From Mytilus trossulus (taxonomy: Eukaryota > Mollusca > Bivalvia > Mytilida > Mytilidae), in assembly GCF_036588685.1 (NCBI RefSeq), contig NC_086373.1, positions 3,844,001 to 3,908,000 on the forward strand: a stretch of DNA of 64,000 bases. Direction: 5' to 3'. Below, piece after piece: positions 1-12,249 of the stretch. The translations under genes and the position numbers were made by a program. The number at the start of each line of letters is the position of its first letter. Within the stretch, counting starts at the first letter, position 1. The notes under the pieces are model-generated. The model saw nothing but the letters and a program-made list of their open reading frames with translations. It was not told the origin of the DNA and ran no database searches.

Positions 1-443
1 TCTCCACTTAATTTTACAAGAAACAAGACTACAGTCTCATATTTGTCTCTAATATACATTCTTACAGGAACATAATATTGTATATATAATTCTACATTTC
101 TGTTAGATTTGTTATGGTATTTTGTTTCTGATCTAGCTGTATATGTATATGGATAATTGAGGTGTTCATGGGAAGTGTGCATCATGTAGCTAAATAAATT
201 TAGAATGGTAAACAAGGAATTAATTCACATTGCAATAATTAACACAAAATTTGCACAATAATCTTTTTTCTCATCATGATGTGATTTTGTGTTGATCCTT
301 TTTTGTAACCAAATTGTAAACAATGTTAGTTAATACTCAATATCTATTTTTTAAGAGGGCGAAATATTTGGTTGAATGATTATATATCTTTTCACATAAA
401 TTGAACATCATTAAAACAAAAATGTATTTGTATATCAATTTAC

Positions 444-3400
444 CTTGGACATAAGGTCCATCTTTTGGATGTTCTCTGACTCGTAGGTTATGTACCGTCT
501 TGGAATTTGATGATTGTTTCAACAAATCTCGAACCTTTTCATTGTATATTTCCATGTAGCTGAAATGGAAAATAATATAACCATCCACATTTTCTTAAAC
601 AAAGTTTATATTTGATGATATAATTATACTTGACAACTTTCCTTTATCTGCATTAATTATCTCCTCTCAAACATAGCAACTAGAAGCAAGTTTCAATCAT
701 AAGGGGGTATAATGGAGGGGGGGCAAATCCCAGATCCCGCTTTTTGTTTAATAAGATCCCGTATCCTGCTTCTCATTTCCATAATAGGGCATGTAGTTTC
801 CCCATGTCCCACCAGACTTTGTTTCCTGTCTTCATGCTTATTTATTTGACTTTCAGGTGTCACGCTTAGAAAACCTCGGCAAATCCTGTGTCACACTTAG
901 ACCGCAATGAGACCCACTCATAACATACCTCTTACTTCTATAGATTGTATGGGTTATCTTTAAAGTGATTTAGCCAATAAATCATGGTTAAAACTCTAAC
1001 ATATAAGCTATCGTACCTAACTTCTATCCTATAGTTTGTATCATCTTCTCTCATTCTACAAAACAGCTCCTACAAGAAAAAAGATTCAAATCATAGAGTA
1101 AAACATCCATAAAAGTCTGATTTTATTACTTAATCACTGGACTTTTCGAAAGAATTTGTTTTATAAGCCATTCATTTTTTTCATTATACATTGAACAATA
1201 GAATAGCAGTTTCAAGATCTTTATAATGTATATCAACTTCATGATATAGGTTCTGGTAAATGAAATTGCAAACTTAAAATGAAAGCCTTTTTTTTTTTAG
1301 GAACATTGCATTATCATGATAATGGGAATGTTCCTATATTTTGTCTGGTAAACAAGAATGTGTCTATAGTTCACGGATGCCCCACTCGCACTATCATTTT
1401 CCATGTTCAGTGGACCGTGAAATTGGAATCAAAAACTTTAATTTGAAATTAAAAATAAGAAGGATCATATTATAGGAAACATGTGTACTAAGTTTCAAGT
1501 TGATGTGACTTCAACTTCATCAAAAACTACCTTGACCAATAACTTTAACCAAAATTTTATCCTGAACTTCACACTATCATTTTCTATGTTCAGTGGACCG
1601 TAAAATTGGGGTCAAAACTTCAATTTGGCATTAACATTAGACAGATCATCACATGGGAAACATGTGTACTAAGTTTCAAGTTGATTGGACTTCACCTTTC
1701 ATCAAAAACTACCTTGACCAAAATCTTTAAACTGAATGGGGACAAACAAACAACAGATGGAGGAACGAACGGACGAATGGACGAATGAATAAACAGAAGG
1801 ACGAACGGACCCACAGACCAGAAAACATAATGCCCCTCTACTATTGTAGATGGGGCATAAAAAAGCTTTATTTTTAAACTAATCAATTAGAAGCATCCTT
1901 TCAAAATATGTACATTTATTTACCAATTTTATATGTTGTTTTTTTCAAATTCAAGGCTTACTATACCTGACATATTCTTGGTATCAGTCCTTGATCATCC
2001 TGAAAAAAATATATTATAAACAATTATGTTGTATTCTTAAACATCATTATTATATATAACAGCTCATTTACATGTACTGGTACTTATTCTAATATGGCTT
2101 TGATTAAAATAATATAAATTCTATGGTCAGATCAAAACTTCATATTGAATACATTCCACACACAAAAAATAACCAGAATGTGAAAAAAAATATCATTATG
2201 AACATGCATGTGTACCAAGTTTAAAGATGATGTGATTATAAATTCATGTTAAAACTACCGTAAACAAATTTTTTAACTTGATACCAGTTTGATGAACAGT
2301 TGAACTAATGAAGGAAATGTCGACAATAAAGACAACAACACTCATGTTTTTACCGCATAGTATCTGTTTATTGGGTCTACATGTTTCGCCTAGTAGATAG
2401 GCATCATCAGGACAATTGTACAAAGAAATATGACAGTGAAGTATGAATTTTGCGGTTTAGTGATTTAACAGGAAGTGTAAGTTACATAATAGTAGTTATG
2501 GTGACGTTATATAAATAGATAGTGAAAGTGAAAGTAAATTAAAATAGAAAATATATAAATAGAAATGTTCGTGTTTTCTTGAATGGTAACAGCATCTCAT
2601 GTGATTGACATCTATCACGTTCTGTGTAGTTAATCTCATGAGAGGTCTTTGGTGGTATTGCACATTGTAGTTATCTAAATAAATAATCATGTCAGTGAAA
2701 TCCAAATTGAACAACACCTCACTGTTCATTTCGAACAGTCAACTGGCTTAATGAAGGAAATGTATACAAATATAATGATGATCAATAAACATACCTGGCT
2801 GCCCATCATAGTATAACTCTTTCCTGATCCTGTCTGACCATAGGCAAATACACATGCATTGTAACCATCATATGCTGAAGTCACCACATCTGACCCCAAA
2901 CTCTGGAAAACCTGAAACATATATTTTACAGAGTTTTCAAGAGACAAATCTATTAATGTACAAAATGAAGATAAGAATATATCAACAATTGTAAATATCA
3001 CAGTAACTTTTTTTGTAATAAGTTAAAATTATTTTAAACATTACTTTAAATTCAGAAGTTTTTATGATTTCAGGAAATGCCAAAAATAAAAAGTGTTTAA
3101 CTGTTTATATCAGAGGCCTTCTTCTATGGAAAAAACAATTATTGGAAGTACATCATTAAAAATATTTTGAAAAATCCCTGAAGATTTTGGTTTTTTTTAA
3201 TCTTCATACCATAATCATAAATGAATTTCCAACTCAAAACAAGTTTTAAAGTTAATTTCTATGGAGAGTTGTCTTATAATAAATATAAAAGAGAAGATGT
3301 GGTATGATTGCCTATAATTATATAAGTTATTGGCAATCATACCACATCTTCTCTTTTATATTTAAAGTACCAATTTGATTTTAAAATTGAAACCATCTTC

Positions 3401-5600
3401 ATAGAAAATAAATAAGACACTCAGCACCCTTCCATCATCATGGGTATTGATATTTAATTACAGTGCAGTGAAACATTTCCAGCATGCAAGAATCTATTGA
3501 AACAAACCTGTTTTTGAGAACAATATTTAGGTTCATTTTTATCCACAGACCAAAATGAAAAGTCATATGTGAAATCCTTTATCCTCATGGCATCTTTACC
3601 ATGTCCTCCTTCAGCATTCCTTTCCGGAATCTACAATGAAAAAATTACTTTTAAATTATACTGAATTTGCTTTTTTTTGTCATTATCAAAATAATATATT
3701 TACTAACATTTAATTTTATGTCAAAGTCAAAAACTATTATTTTGATTTGAGTAAGCAACCCTCAAAACAGCAAATTTTTGTGAAAGCACAATCATTGAAA
3801 CCAATGAAAAGAGATAAACTCAAAATTGATAGTTGATATAAATATGGAAAACAATGATTTTATTTCCATTGAATTTCACAAGGCTATCATATGATATGCA
3901 TAAAAAAAATTGCAGCTCCTTCCAAAATTCCTATTAGCTGAGATTGACAAAAAGGTTTTTTTATTAATCAAGAATACTTCAGTGCAGTTGCTCTCTATAA
4001 AACATTAATTTATAAATATCAAGTGCATATAATTTTCTACAATTGTGATTGTGTTCCTACAGCTCTGACTAAAATAAATGTCCTCAGTTCTTTTATACAA
4101 GACTTCCTCTGAGGTCATGTTTGCCTTTAATGCAGAAGGTGGTAAGTTTGTTTATAAATGTCCTAGTAGAGTAAAACCAAAGAATTTTAATTGGTATTCA
4201 CTGTTTCTCAACTATGCATTTAATTGGCTAATGAATGCTCAACAAACATCTGTTGTAGTCAATTCCTCCTTCTCATCATCATCATCTTATAGAACTAAAT
4301 GACATGAAATACTTGCCTTAGGATTGGTGATTGTTGTTTTCCCTCCATTCATGGACACTATAAATTTGCTCTCTAGATCAATTTCCCTAATAAATAAATT
4401 GCATAATTTAGATTTAAAAGTTAAGATTATTACAGTGTTAAATCAGATGTCTAAAAGTTAGATACGTAACAGTAATGAAACTTACATTTGTAATTGAATT
4501 TTTCTGTCATGATGCTTGCAATAGTAATCACCTGACTTATTTTGTGATATTTTAGGCTGCACGATTTCTTTGATTTAATATTTGGTAAGTCAAATTTAGA
4601 ACTTTAAAATAGTGGTCTTGTAACTGCATGAAATATGTATCACTGGACAAGAAGCAGTTATTACTAAATTTATAAATTACAATAGTGATACACATTTTCC
4701 AGTGAGAAAAAAAAACTAACAGGAAAAAAACCTGTTCAAATTAAAGAAAGTCAAAATGATGAGTAAAGCAAAGAACAATTTTTATTGAAAAGTCTCAGAA
4801 TATCCCCATACTTTATTATAAGTCATATATCATGTATATATAAACTCAGGAAAACATTTAAACTCCACCTAGATCTTTTGCATCATTATTATTGTATTGA
4901 ATATCGTTTTGAAATAAGAAAAATCTGTAGCTCTATTGTCTGCATATAGTAAAAAAAAATAACATAAGGACCTAACATGCCTAAGAGCTACGGTTCCGCA
5001 GCTATGCTCCGCAAATAGTAAAAAAATTAACATAAGGACAGTAAAAAAATAACATAAGGACAGTAAAAAAAAACCATAAGGACCTAAGAGCAGAGCTACG
5101 GTTCCGCAGCTACATGTATGCTCCGCAAATAGTAAAAAAATAACATAAGGACCTAAGAGCTACGGTTCCGCAGCTAATGAGCTATGGTCCGAAAACAGTA
5201 AATAAATAACATAAGGACCTAAGAGATAAAAACAAATTTGTGAATGCAAACTATTGTTAGGGATTCGTTAATTGTGTAATAGAATCCTGTTTCACTCCCC
5301 TGTTTGAGGAAATAATTATTTATGCTATTTTCTTAACTGTGTGTGTGAATATTTGGGGTTTCAATTTCAGTAAGCTAGTCCATCTATTTGGTTAGTCCAA
5401 ATAATTATGACGTCTTGAAAGGCTATTATATTAAGGCGTCAAAGAAAAAAATTATAATAGCCTTTCAAGACGTCATAATTATTTGGACTACTATTTGGTA
5501 AGATCTGGTAAGACAATGACAGAACTGTACGTGTCAAATAATTTTTTAAATACCTCTTATTAAACGGTCTCACTCTAACTGCTACTTTGACGGAAGTCAT
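444..5600 (-). CDS. KIF16B: KIF16B-like kinesin-3 motor protein, N-terminal part (7 exons, continues past left edge)
   Basis: Plus-end-directed microtubule motor that in vertebrates moves early endosomes; the family has an N-terminal motor domain, FHA domain, coiled coils and a C-terminal PX domain. Coding exons in transcript order: 5554-5600, 4317-4386, 3508-3630, 2795-2911, 1967-1999, 1017-1069 and 444-559, together 186 residues with all phases joining. The start [16 protein letters not shown] is the kinesin beta-1 strand, and the ATG has A at -3. The ATP-binding P-loop GQTGSGKS lies at about residues 105-112, preceded by GYNACVFAY. Later come GLIPRIC and [14 protein letters not shown]. The motor is incomplete: switch I, switch II (DLAGSE) and everything after lie left of base 1. 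The IPERN...[11 protein letters not shown] segment and the [12 protein letters not shown] stretch favour KIF16B over KIF1 or KIF13. Exon 5 is only 33 nt. Intron 2 has a GC donor (AAG|GCAAGT at 4317). Identity to KIF16B comes from remembered sequence, not a search. Confidence 0.93.
1352..1862. repeat. Dispersed repeat with internal duplication, in KIF16B intron 5
   Basis: This stretch belongs to a family seen again at 24242-24537, 42129-42376 and in two pieces around 55262-56160. Shared landmarks are a tGTGTCCCcAgTaCACGGATG-like start, the phrase TATGTTCAGTGGACCGTGAA, GTGTACTAAGTTTCAAGTTGA, a run of GGACGAACGGAC-type units, and an end reading GGGGCATAAAA. Here the middle part occurs twice, at about 1391 and 1571, with a 180-bp offset. 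The three other copies lie in ARFGEF introns. No coding capacity is visible. Confidence 0.8.
2322..2548. repeat. Dispersed repeat, inverted relative to 43933-44144
   Basis: Read in reverse complement, this segment matches 43933-44144. Both carry ACTTTCACTTTCTATTTATAT, a gACGTcATcATAAC-like stretch, a 'GAcGAaACAaGTcGACcaG'-like centre and an end around GGTGTTGTTGTC. It lies in KIF16B intron 4. It has no open reading frame and is probably a short non-autonomous element. Confidence 0.65.
3283..3362. repeat. Near-perfect palindrome (hairpin) in KIF16B intron 3
   Basis: The arms, about 30 bp each, read ATAAAAGAGAAGATGTGGTA followed by TGATTGCC and return as their complement after a short loop. 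The arm sequence is the end of a common mussel repeat; single related copies occur near 8085, 47400-47465 and 59280-59330 (ATGTGGTATGATTGCCAATG-type ends). Confidence 0.75.
4946..5228. repeat. Minisatellite-like tandem repeat in KIF16B intron 1
   Basis: About three irregular units repeat the phrases GAGCTACGGTTCCGCAGCTA, GCTCCGCAAATAGTAAAAAA and ATAACATAAGGACCTAAGAG. Unit length varies because the AGTAAAAAAATAACATAAGG part is itself reiterated around 5020-5080. No coding or structural RNA signature is visible. Confidence 0.8.
5393..5490. mobile_element. 98-bp fold-back miniature element with 9-bp target duplication
   Basis: Arms of about 37-39 bp are perfect reverse complements (outer bases TAGTCCAAATAATTATGACG) around a loop of about 20 bases. 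Directly outside, CTATTTGGT occurs at 5384-5392 and again at 5491-5499, a 9-bp target-site duplication. This is the structure of a MITE or fold-back element; 9-bp duplications are usual for Mutator-like transposases, so that parentage is inferred. It sits in KIF16B intron 1, only 63 bp from the donor of exon 1. Confidence 0.85.
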
Positions 5601-8600
5601 GTTCAATTCTTTTTCAGTTTCTACGTAATGTTATTCCTTATTTTCACCTGTCATAGACAGGTGATGCGATCAAAACATCCTGACAAAAAAATGTCAAGTG
5701 ATTTATGATAAGAGCAGAGAAGTATCGAAAAACTAAAACATTGAGGGAGGTAACTATTTTCCCGCGGTTTAAATGAGGTATGTCTATTAACCATCAAACA
5801 CAACAGTTCACCACAGACCACCATCGACGAAATACACAAATTAATACAATTGACATAGCTGATATGTCACAAACTGTAAAGTTTATATGGCAATAAAACT
5901 TTGAATTGAATTTAGTTGTAATATGCATTGAAACAATTCTTAAAGAAATTCAAAAGGTGACAGGGGTGAGTTTACAGAATAAAGATCAATGAGCTAATAT
6001 CTCTTTTTTTTTTATCTAATATCTACGTGAAAAATATGTTAAAAAAATCAAAAATAGAGATAATCGTCACAAAAGTGAATATGGGCAAAAATATAAAGAA
6101 AAGAGAAAGTGGCATATGAAATTTAAAAAAAAAGAAATAAATAAAGGACTCTCATCCGGATGCGCGTACTTTTCAAGCCATACTTGATTTTTTTTCTTCA
6201 CTTTTCATTGAACACCTTGTAGAAGATAATTGAATATTAGTATTCATTCAAACTTGAACCTATAATTATAAGTGAATATAAGAATCTTCCTTTATCGGAT
6301 ACATCATCCAAGTGTCCCTAAAAATAAAACAACGTTATACATGTCAAAACTTTAGGAATATTTTTTATTCAAATATTTTTCATTCAATTGACTAATTTTT
6401 ATATATATTTGGAGAAATAACATTTGGGACCAGTTTGGAGTTTGTGTCAACTCTACAGGATATTTGCGCTTTCTCGTTTGTTGATTTAGTTGATGGAATC
6501 TTGTTCAAATATACTTTTCCATTTTAAATAAAGGAAGAAAAAAAATCATTCCCGAATGCGTTAAGTAAAATTGTTCTTTAATTGTAGTGAGCAAGGAATA
6601 GTTCTGGTCAATGTTTTTGTTTGTTTGCCGTGTGATGATTGGTAAACCCATAATATTGGTCTAAATTGAGCATTAAAGTTTATGACATTTTCCGTCAGAT
6701 AAACTTAAACTTTGGAACATCTTGGTCATATAAGTGAGAGGTTTAGCTAGCTATAAAACCAGGGTTAAACCACATAAGAAAATGTCTGTACCAAGTCAGC
6801 AATGTGACAGTTGTTATCCATTTGTTTGATGTGTTTGAGATTTTGATTTTGTCATTTGATTAGGGAGTTTTTCATGGCTCAGCTAACAAGCAAGCTAGCC
6901 AAAGATATAACATTTGCCTACACACTCAATACAATCGGCTGTAATGCTGTTAAATGGGGAGAAGAACGTTGATGTTGAACTCAGGTTTTTGGAATTTGTT
7001 TTGAATCGCTCCTTAACTAGACATGCTATAGTTGCACATTTGTTTAATTTACTTTACCTGTAACACGAAAAGATATTTGCGCTTCAAACACTATGGACAA
7101 ATACGCTAACTTTTTAAAAACTTGTTCTTAACAAACCAGATATCATCTCATTTTACATATATACAATTTACTTGTTTACAAGGAATGATTTTTATCTTTA
7201 TATGATGAAAATTTAGATTTTAAGTGGTATATTAGAGAAATATTTATGGATGTGACGGTATATATCCTTAAATCAGCATTATACGATTCATGGATTCAAA
7301 AAATGGACAGTATATAGTCCTTTTGTTTTCGTTCTTTTGCATTAAAGGTTCGATCAGCTGTACCCTCATTGATTGTTGTTTCTTTTTCTTTTTCTTATTA
7401 ATTCAGACCGAATTTAGAATTTGAAACCAACGTTGTTCGTGTTGACTTTGAAGAATGAGAAGATAGTTACATACCTTTTTACCGGGCTATAATTTATCAG
7501 GCTTCAATTTCTTTTGTTGATGATATCAAGTGTCTGAAGTTCCATTAAAAAAGATAAAATCACAATAATAACCAAGGAAAATATCAAAACGGGAAAACTA
7601 TTTATTATTAAGTCAGGGATTTCGTCATCACAAATTAACTAAAAATTAATTGAATTCTTTCCAAGATAGAAAGATTTGGCTAGAAATTTTGGCTGTACCT
7701 ACAGAACTCTTATTAAAACAGAACACATCGTAATTTGTACGGCGATGTTCATGATGATGTGTATCAATTAGATTTAGATACAATCCGTGTTAACTCATTG
7801 ACCCCTTGAATAAACCCACCCACCCTCTCCGAGTTAAAAAAACAACAAAAAAACAAAGAGTTACAGATACACTATCAAATGACACCTTATACAATATGTT
7901 GTATTCAAATGATCTTCAGAGTCCATTTTCTCAGAGTCCATAATAGTTAAGCCAGTAACATATTTTATTTTAATTTTCATAATACTCCAAATCTGTCAAA
8001 ATATGAAATGGTAAACATGTTTAGTAATCTTAAAATCATTTTGACACTTGTTAAATACACGTTTTCAAAACTAAGTTATAAAAAAGAAGATGTGGTATTA
8101 TCGCCAATGGGACAACTCTCCAGAAGAGACCAAATAACACAAAAATTAACAACTATAACGTTAGGCCACCGTCTGTCAAAATAACACAAAATATATGAAA
8201 TGATATAGTCGTTTTTAGTGACCTTTTAAATTTATTATCTAGACATTTATTTACCAACCATGGGCCATTAATTGCCAGTCAAGAAATTCATTTCTTAATT
8301 TGGCATATAAATATTCGCATACGCTTATATCCGCAGTAATTCGGTTTTCACACATATATATCTGGATTTCGCGCATTTTCTCTTGTCGAGAAAAACTTAC
8401 TGATCAGATCGACACGTATATTTTGCATTGATGATATGTAATTGCAGTTATCTCTTTTTCTGATTTAACATTTTTATACTTGTAGATTTCCTTCCATTAT
8501 TCGGAGATCCAGAGAGCACGATTTACATGACCAGAGTTGTCACAATTTATGTCTATGATTTATTAAACTGATCAGTACAATTTCTCATCCCAAATTGCTT

Positions 8601-9097
8601 TTTGTTTTATTTATATATTATTAAGACAATTTTTATGTTCGTATGAGTACAGCGAAGAAGAACATAAATATATATGTAATGCACCATACTAGAGCGTAAT
8701 GTAATTTTTTTTTTTGTGAAAAAAACATTGACATAAAAAAAAAATACAACTTAACAAGGAATATAGGATATTATTACATTATGAAATGTGTTTTGAAATG
8801 AGGTCGTTTTTTAAATAGATATAAAATGTATTAAAAGGAAATAATAGAGGAATCAGAGGAAGAAATCGAGTTTCATATTCTGTTAATGAACTGTTTATAT
8901 CAATGATCGGGAACTTTGCACCACCACAATGCAGCGGTCGTTTAGACCCATTTACAAATATTGTAATAAATTTGTTACCAATTGCGACATTAATAGCAAA
9001 CATTTTTTTTTTATTGCTACCTGTTTATTACAAGCATAGAACATACACATAAATACCGGTTCGTTGACTATACGGGTCGATAACTTCATTTCATAAC
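5601..9097. other. Intergenic region between divergent KIF16B and fucosidase genes
   Basis: This 3.5-kb stretch must hold both promoters and 5' untranslated regions. I see no coding exon in it. At 6715-6870 lies a fragment of a common mussel repeat (GAGGTTTAGCTAGCTATAAA, then GTTGTTATCCATTTGTTTGA), and at about 8085-8170 another (GAAGATGTGGTATTATCGCC, ACAACTCTCCA). Homopolymer A/T runs are frequent, for example 8705-8750. No clear TATA box or CpG-rich island could be assigned by eye. Confidence 0.6.
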
Positions 9098-10480
9098 ATG
9101 AATTTAAACATGGCTGCTCTATATTTGTTCCTGCTATTTTATTGCACTTTGTCAACGTTCGGCCAGAGATATCAACCAACCTGGGAATCTCTGGAAAGCC
9201 GACCCCTTCCGGACTGGTACGACGAAGCAAAGCTTGGCATATTTATGCACTGGGGAGTTTTCTCTGTTCCTAGTTACAGTGCAGTATGGTTCTGGAATTA
9301 TTGGAAAAATGGACACCGAGACATTGTCAACTTTATGAAGCGGAACTATCGTCCTGATTTTACATATGCCGACTTTGCAGCAGACTTCAAAGCAGAATTT
9401 TATGATCCTAAAAGATGGGCTGCAACGCTAGAAGCCTCTGGAGCTAAATATGTTGTTTTAGTTTCTAAACATCACGAAGGATTTACCAATTGGCCGTCTA
9501 ATTATTCTTGGAACTGGAATTCTTATGACGTTGGTCCACACAGGGACCTGGTAGGGGAACTGGCCGATGCTATTCGCAATACAACAAATCTGCGATTTGG
9601 ACTGTATCATTCTCTGTTAGAATGGTATAACCCACTATATCTTAGAGACAAAGCAAACAATTTTACAACACAAGATTTTGTGAAATTTAAATCCATGCCA
9701 GAACTATATGAGCTTGTGAATAGATATAAACCCGAAGTAGTTTGGTCGGACGGGGAGTGGGAAGCACCGGACACTTATTGGACGTCAAAGGAATTCTTAG
9801 CTTGGCTGTACAATGACAGTCCAGTGAAGGACACGGTTGTCACTAATGACCGCTGGGGCAAAGGTGACATGTGTCATCATGGTGGGTACTTCACGTGCCA
9901 TGATAAATATCTTCCTACAACTCTCCAGAAAAGAAAGTTCGAAAATGCATGGACAATAGACAAAAACCATTGGGGGTTCCGACGAGATGCACGAATAGAG
10001 GACTTTTATTCAACTCGAGAACTTATTGCAACGTTTGCACAAACTGTAAGCTGTGGAGGTAATATGCTTATGAACGTTGGACCAACAAGTTATGGGACTA
10101 TACAACCAGTTTATGAAGAAAGACTTCTACAGTTTGGAAAATGGATGAAAATAAATGGTGAAGCTATCTATAGTTCAAAACCGTGGACAGTTCAACAAGA
10201 CAATGCCACTCAGGCATGTTGGTATACAATGAAAAAGACGGAAACAGCAACAAATGTTTATGCGATTATACTGGATTGGCCAGATACAAATTATTTGTAT
10301 TTAAAGGCACCTATCACCAGTAGCAGCACATTGATAACAATGTTAGGGTATCAAGATTATAACTTTAGTTATTCAAAAGTGCAGCCGTCTGGTGTGAATA
10401 TAACATTGCCAAATATATCTTTTGCAAAGATACCAAGCACTGATGCTTGGGTTTTTAAGATGACTGATATAGCGAATTAG
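9098..10480 (+). CDS. FUCA: Alpha-L-fucosidase, GH29 family (FUCA1/FUCA2-like), single uninterrupted ORF
   Basis: Retaining exoglycosidase that removes alpha-L-fucose from glycoproteins and glycolipids, usually in lysosomes or secreted. The 460-residue length is normal for the animal enzyme. Residues 1-22 form a hydrophobic signal peptide ([17 protein letters not shown]). The catalytic barrel follows: [20 protein letters not shown], the substrate-pocket motif [10 protein letters not shown] with His125-His126, GLYHSLLEW, and VVWSDGEWE, whose Asp218 matches the known catalytic nucleophile. NDRWGKG and the cysteine-rich [11 protein letters not shown] follow, then [11 protein letters not shown] and the C-terminal beta domain. 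The first ATG has A at -3; a second in-frame ATG five codons in has a better context (AAACATGG), so the start could be either. The vertebrate gene has introns but this copy has none in the coding part, which suggests ancestral intron loss or a retrocopy; the frame is intact. FUCA1 and FUCA2 cannot be told apart by eye. Confidence 0.96.
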   Translation: MNLNMAALYLFLLFYCTLSTFGQRYQPTWESLESRPLPDWYDEAKLGIFMHWGVFSVPSYSAVWFWNYWKNGHRDIVNFMKRNYRPDFTYADFAADFKAEFYDPKRWAATLEASGAKYVVLVSKHHEGFTNWPSNYSWNWNSYDVGPHRDLVGELADAIRNTTNLRFGLYHSLLEWYNPLYLRDKANNFTTQDFVKFKSMPELYELVNRYKPEVVWSDGEWEAPDTYWTSKEFLAWLYNDSPVKDTVVTNDRWGKGDMCHHGGYFTCHDKYLPTTLQKRKFENAWTIDKNHWGFRRDARIEDFYSTRELIATFAQTVSCGGNMLMNVGPTSYGTIQPVYEERLLQFGKWMKINGEAIYSSKPWTVQQDNATQACWYTMKKTETATNVYAIILDWPDTNYLYLKAPITSSSTLITMLGYQDYNFSYSKVQPSGVNITLPNISFAKIPSTDAWVFKMTDIAN

Positions 10481-10944
10481 CGTAGTTCATGCAATTGAAA
10501 GGATCAAGAATACTCATGTTCAAAGTATCTACATCAAATGAGTAAATTGTGCAATCAAACGCTTTCGTGTCAGAAATAACTGAAATTTTTTTTTACTTGT
10601 TTTTTTATTTCAAAAATGTTATTTTGAACCATTGCTATACATATTTGTGTGCTATGCTTGAAGTGAATCTCATTTTTTTTGTACATGCGACTGATTATTG
10701 ACATTGTGTAAAAGTGGTCACACCAAGAACTAGAGTAAAATGAATCAATTGTTGTTTGAATATATATAATTTCTTTAACTTTTTTCACTGCATATTAAAG
10801 TAAATAAGTAAATAGTCATAAAGCTATAAACGTGTTGATCGGAAACGTAACTTACTTTTATCGATGATTACATTTTCCATCCAATCATATATACATGTTG
10901 TACATGAATTCATCCATATAATTTTTTTTTACCTTTGTTTATAT

Positions 10945-10974
10945 AATAAACATTTGTTTAATATTTCTAATAAA
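10945..10974 (+). promoter_or_regulatory. Candidate polyadenylation signals of the fucosidase gene
   Basis: Two AATAAA hexamers lie at 10945-10950 and 10969-10974, about 470 bp past the stop codon, in T-rich DNA. They are plausible 3'-end signals for the upstream gene, but AATAAA is frequent by chance in such AT-rich sequence. Confidence 0.4.
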
Positions 10975-11440
10975 CTGTCACAATTCTGTTAATACTATTT
11001 GAATTATCTGTACAATATCTACCAACCTGTATCATTCAACCGGACATTTCTGTCATATTTGATTTTCGTTTATTGTTTTGTTATAACTCCAGCCGTAGTT
11101 TATTTTTCGTTTGTCATTTTGTCATGTCGGTGTCTTTTATATCCGACCACACGGTATGGACTTTAACTATCAATGAAAGCCATGAAAAGACTTGAAGTTG
11201 CTTATAGCCACGTCATTTGCTGTATTCAGATTTATTTGATTGGCAATTAACCATACCGGTATCTCCTAATTTTTATAATCTATTTCACTTGACGTACTTT
11301 TTGACAAAACTACTTGTATTGGCTTCCCTTTATGAATTAGGTATCGATATCAGATCATTACTAATATCTATTGGATTCATTCGAAATTCGTCTAGATAAC
11401 TTGGTGTTTAATTGATTGCTGTGTTTGCTTTTTGCATATC

Positions 11441-11660
11441 GCGTACCCTTCCGGAGCACCCAAGGTCACTCTATTTTTTTGGTGGGGTTCGTATTGCTTA
11501 GTCTTCAGCTTTCTAGGTTTTGTCTTCTGTATTATTATTTGTCTGTTTGTCTTTTTATATTTATCCATGGCGTTGTCAGTTTATTTTATATACATGAGTT
11601 TGACTCTCCCTCCTGGTACCTTTCGTTCCTCTTTTGCAAATGGTCGCTGCGATCGACGAT
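11441..11660 (+). repeat. Dispersed mussel repeat, copy 1
   Basis: This matches 17415-17632 in the same orientation. Shared phrases are ACCCTTCCGGAGCA, GGTGGGGTTCGT, CCATGGCGTTGTCAGTTT, a TTTGACTnTCCCT-like block and a CTTTCGTnCCTCTTTT end. Overlapping reading frames in it are chance products of repeat DNA. No transposase or reverse transcriptase motif is visible. Confidence 0.8.
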
Positions 11661-11939
11661 GAGAAAATATTTAAAATTTGAATAAAAAAGGAATTTGGAC
11701 AATTCTGTCGAGATGAAGGCCAGAAATTGTGACTTGTGAGTGAGGGTATAATGGATATTTTCCTTCGGAACAGGTCACTTTGAATGTTATGGTCCATACA
11801 AGAACTGCTGCATTAATTCTGATCATTTATTCTTGATGCGACTTATCATAGGATATTGGATGTTATTTGCAACACGACACGTGTTACTAGTGGAACAAGA
11901 AATGTTAACTTTGACAGTGCAGCTAATGCATTTTAATGA

Positions 11940-12087
11940 ATTTGCGGTTTTTTTTGTGCTGGTTGTATATGACATTTTCCATGCACTGATGTTTCAAATA
12001 TTCACTAATTTATTTGCGTTTTTTTTTGTGCTGGTTGTATATGACATTTTCCATGCACTGATGTTTCAAATTTTCACTAATTTATTT
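11940..12087 (+). repeat. 72-bp tandem duplication
   Basis: Two adjacent, almost identical 72-bp units begin with TTTGCG followed by a T run, then GTGCTGGTTGTATATGACAT and CCATGCACTGATGTTTCAAA. The high identity suggests a recent duplication. It creates a spurious 124-codon open frame starting at 11833. Confidence 0.85.
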
Positions 12088-12249
12088 CGTACAAGCCTGA
12101 AACATCTTCCTATCTACTCCAGGACGAAGTCTCGTCATCGACCTAATATACTTCAACTTGATATACACGACATGTGTCTCTGGTGGAACAGTGTTTGCGT
12201 CCGCTAATATGCGTTCGGAGCTGATCATTTAGTCGAAAAGTAAGATACC

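Noticed and set aside
8779..9230. Minus-strand frames overlapping the fucosidase start
   Set aside because: Antisense shadows of the GH29 coding sequence and its AT-rich upstream region.
11416..12207. Overlapping plus-strand frames of 76-124 codons
   Set aside because: They translate the dispersed repeat at 11441-11660 and the 72-bp tandem duplication; no conserved protein features.
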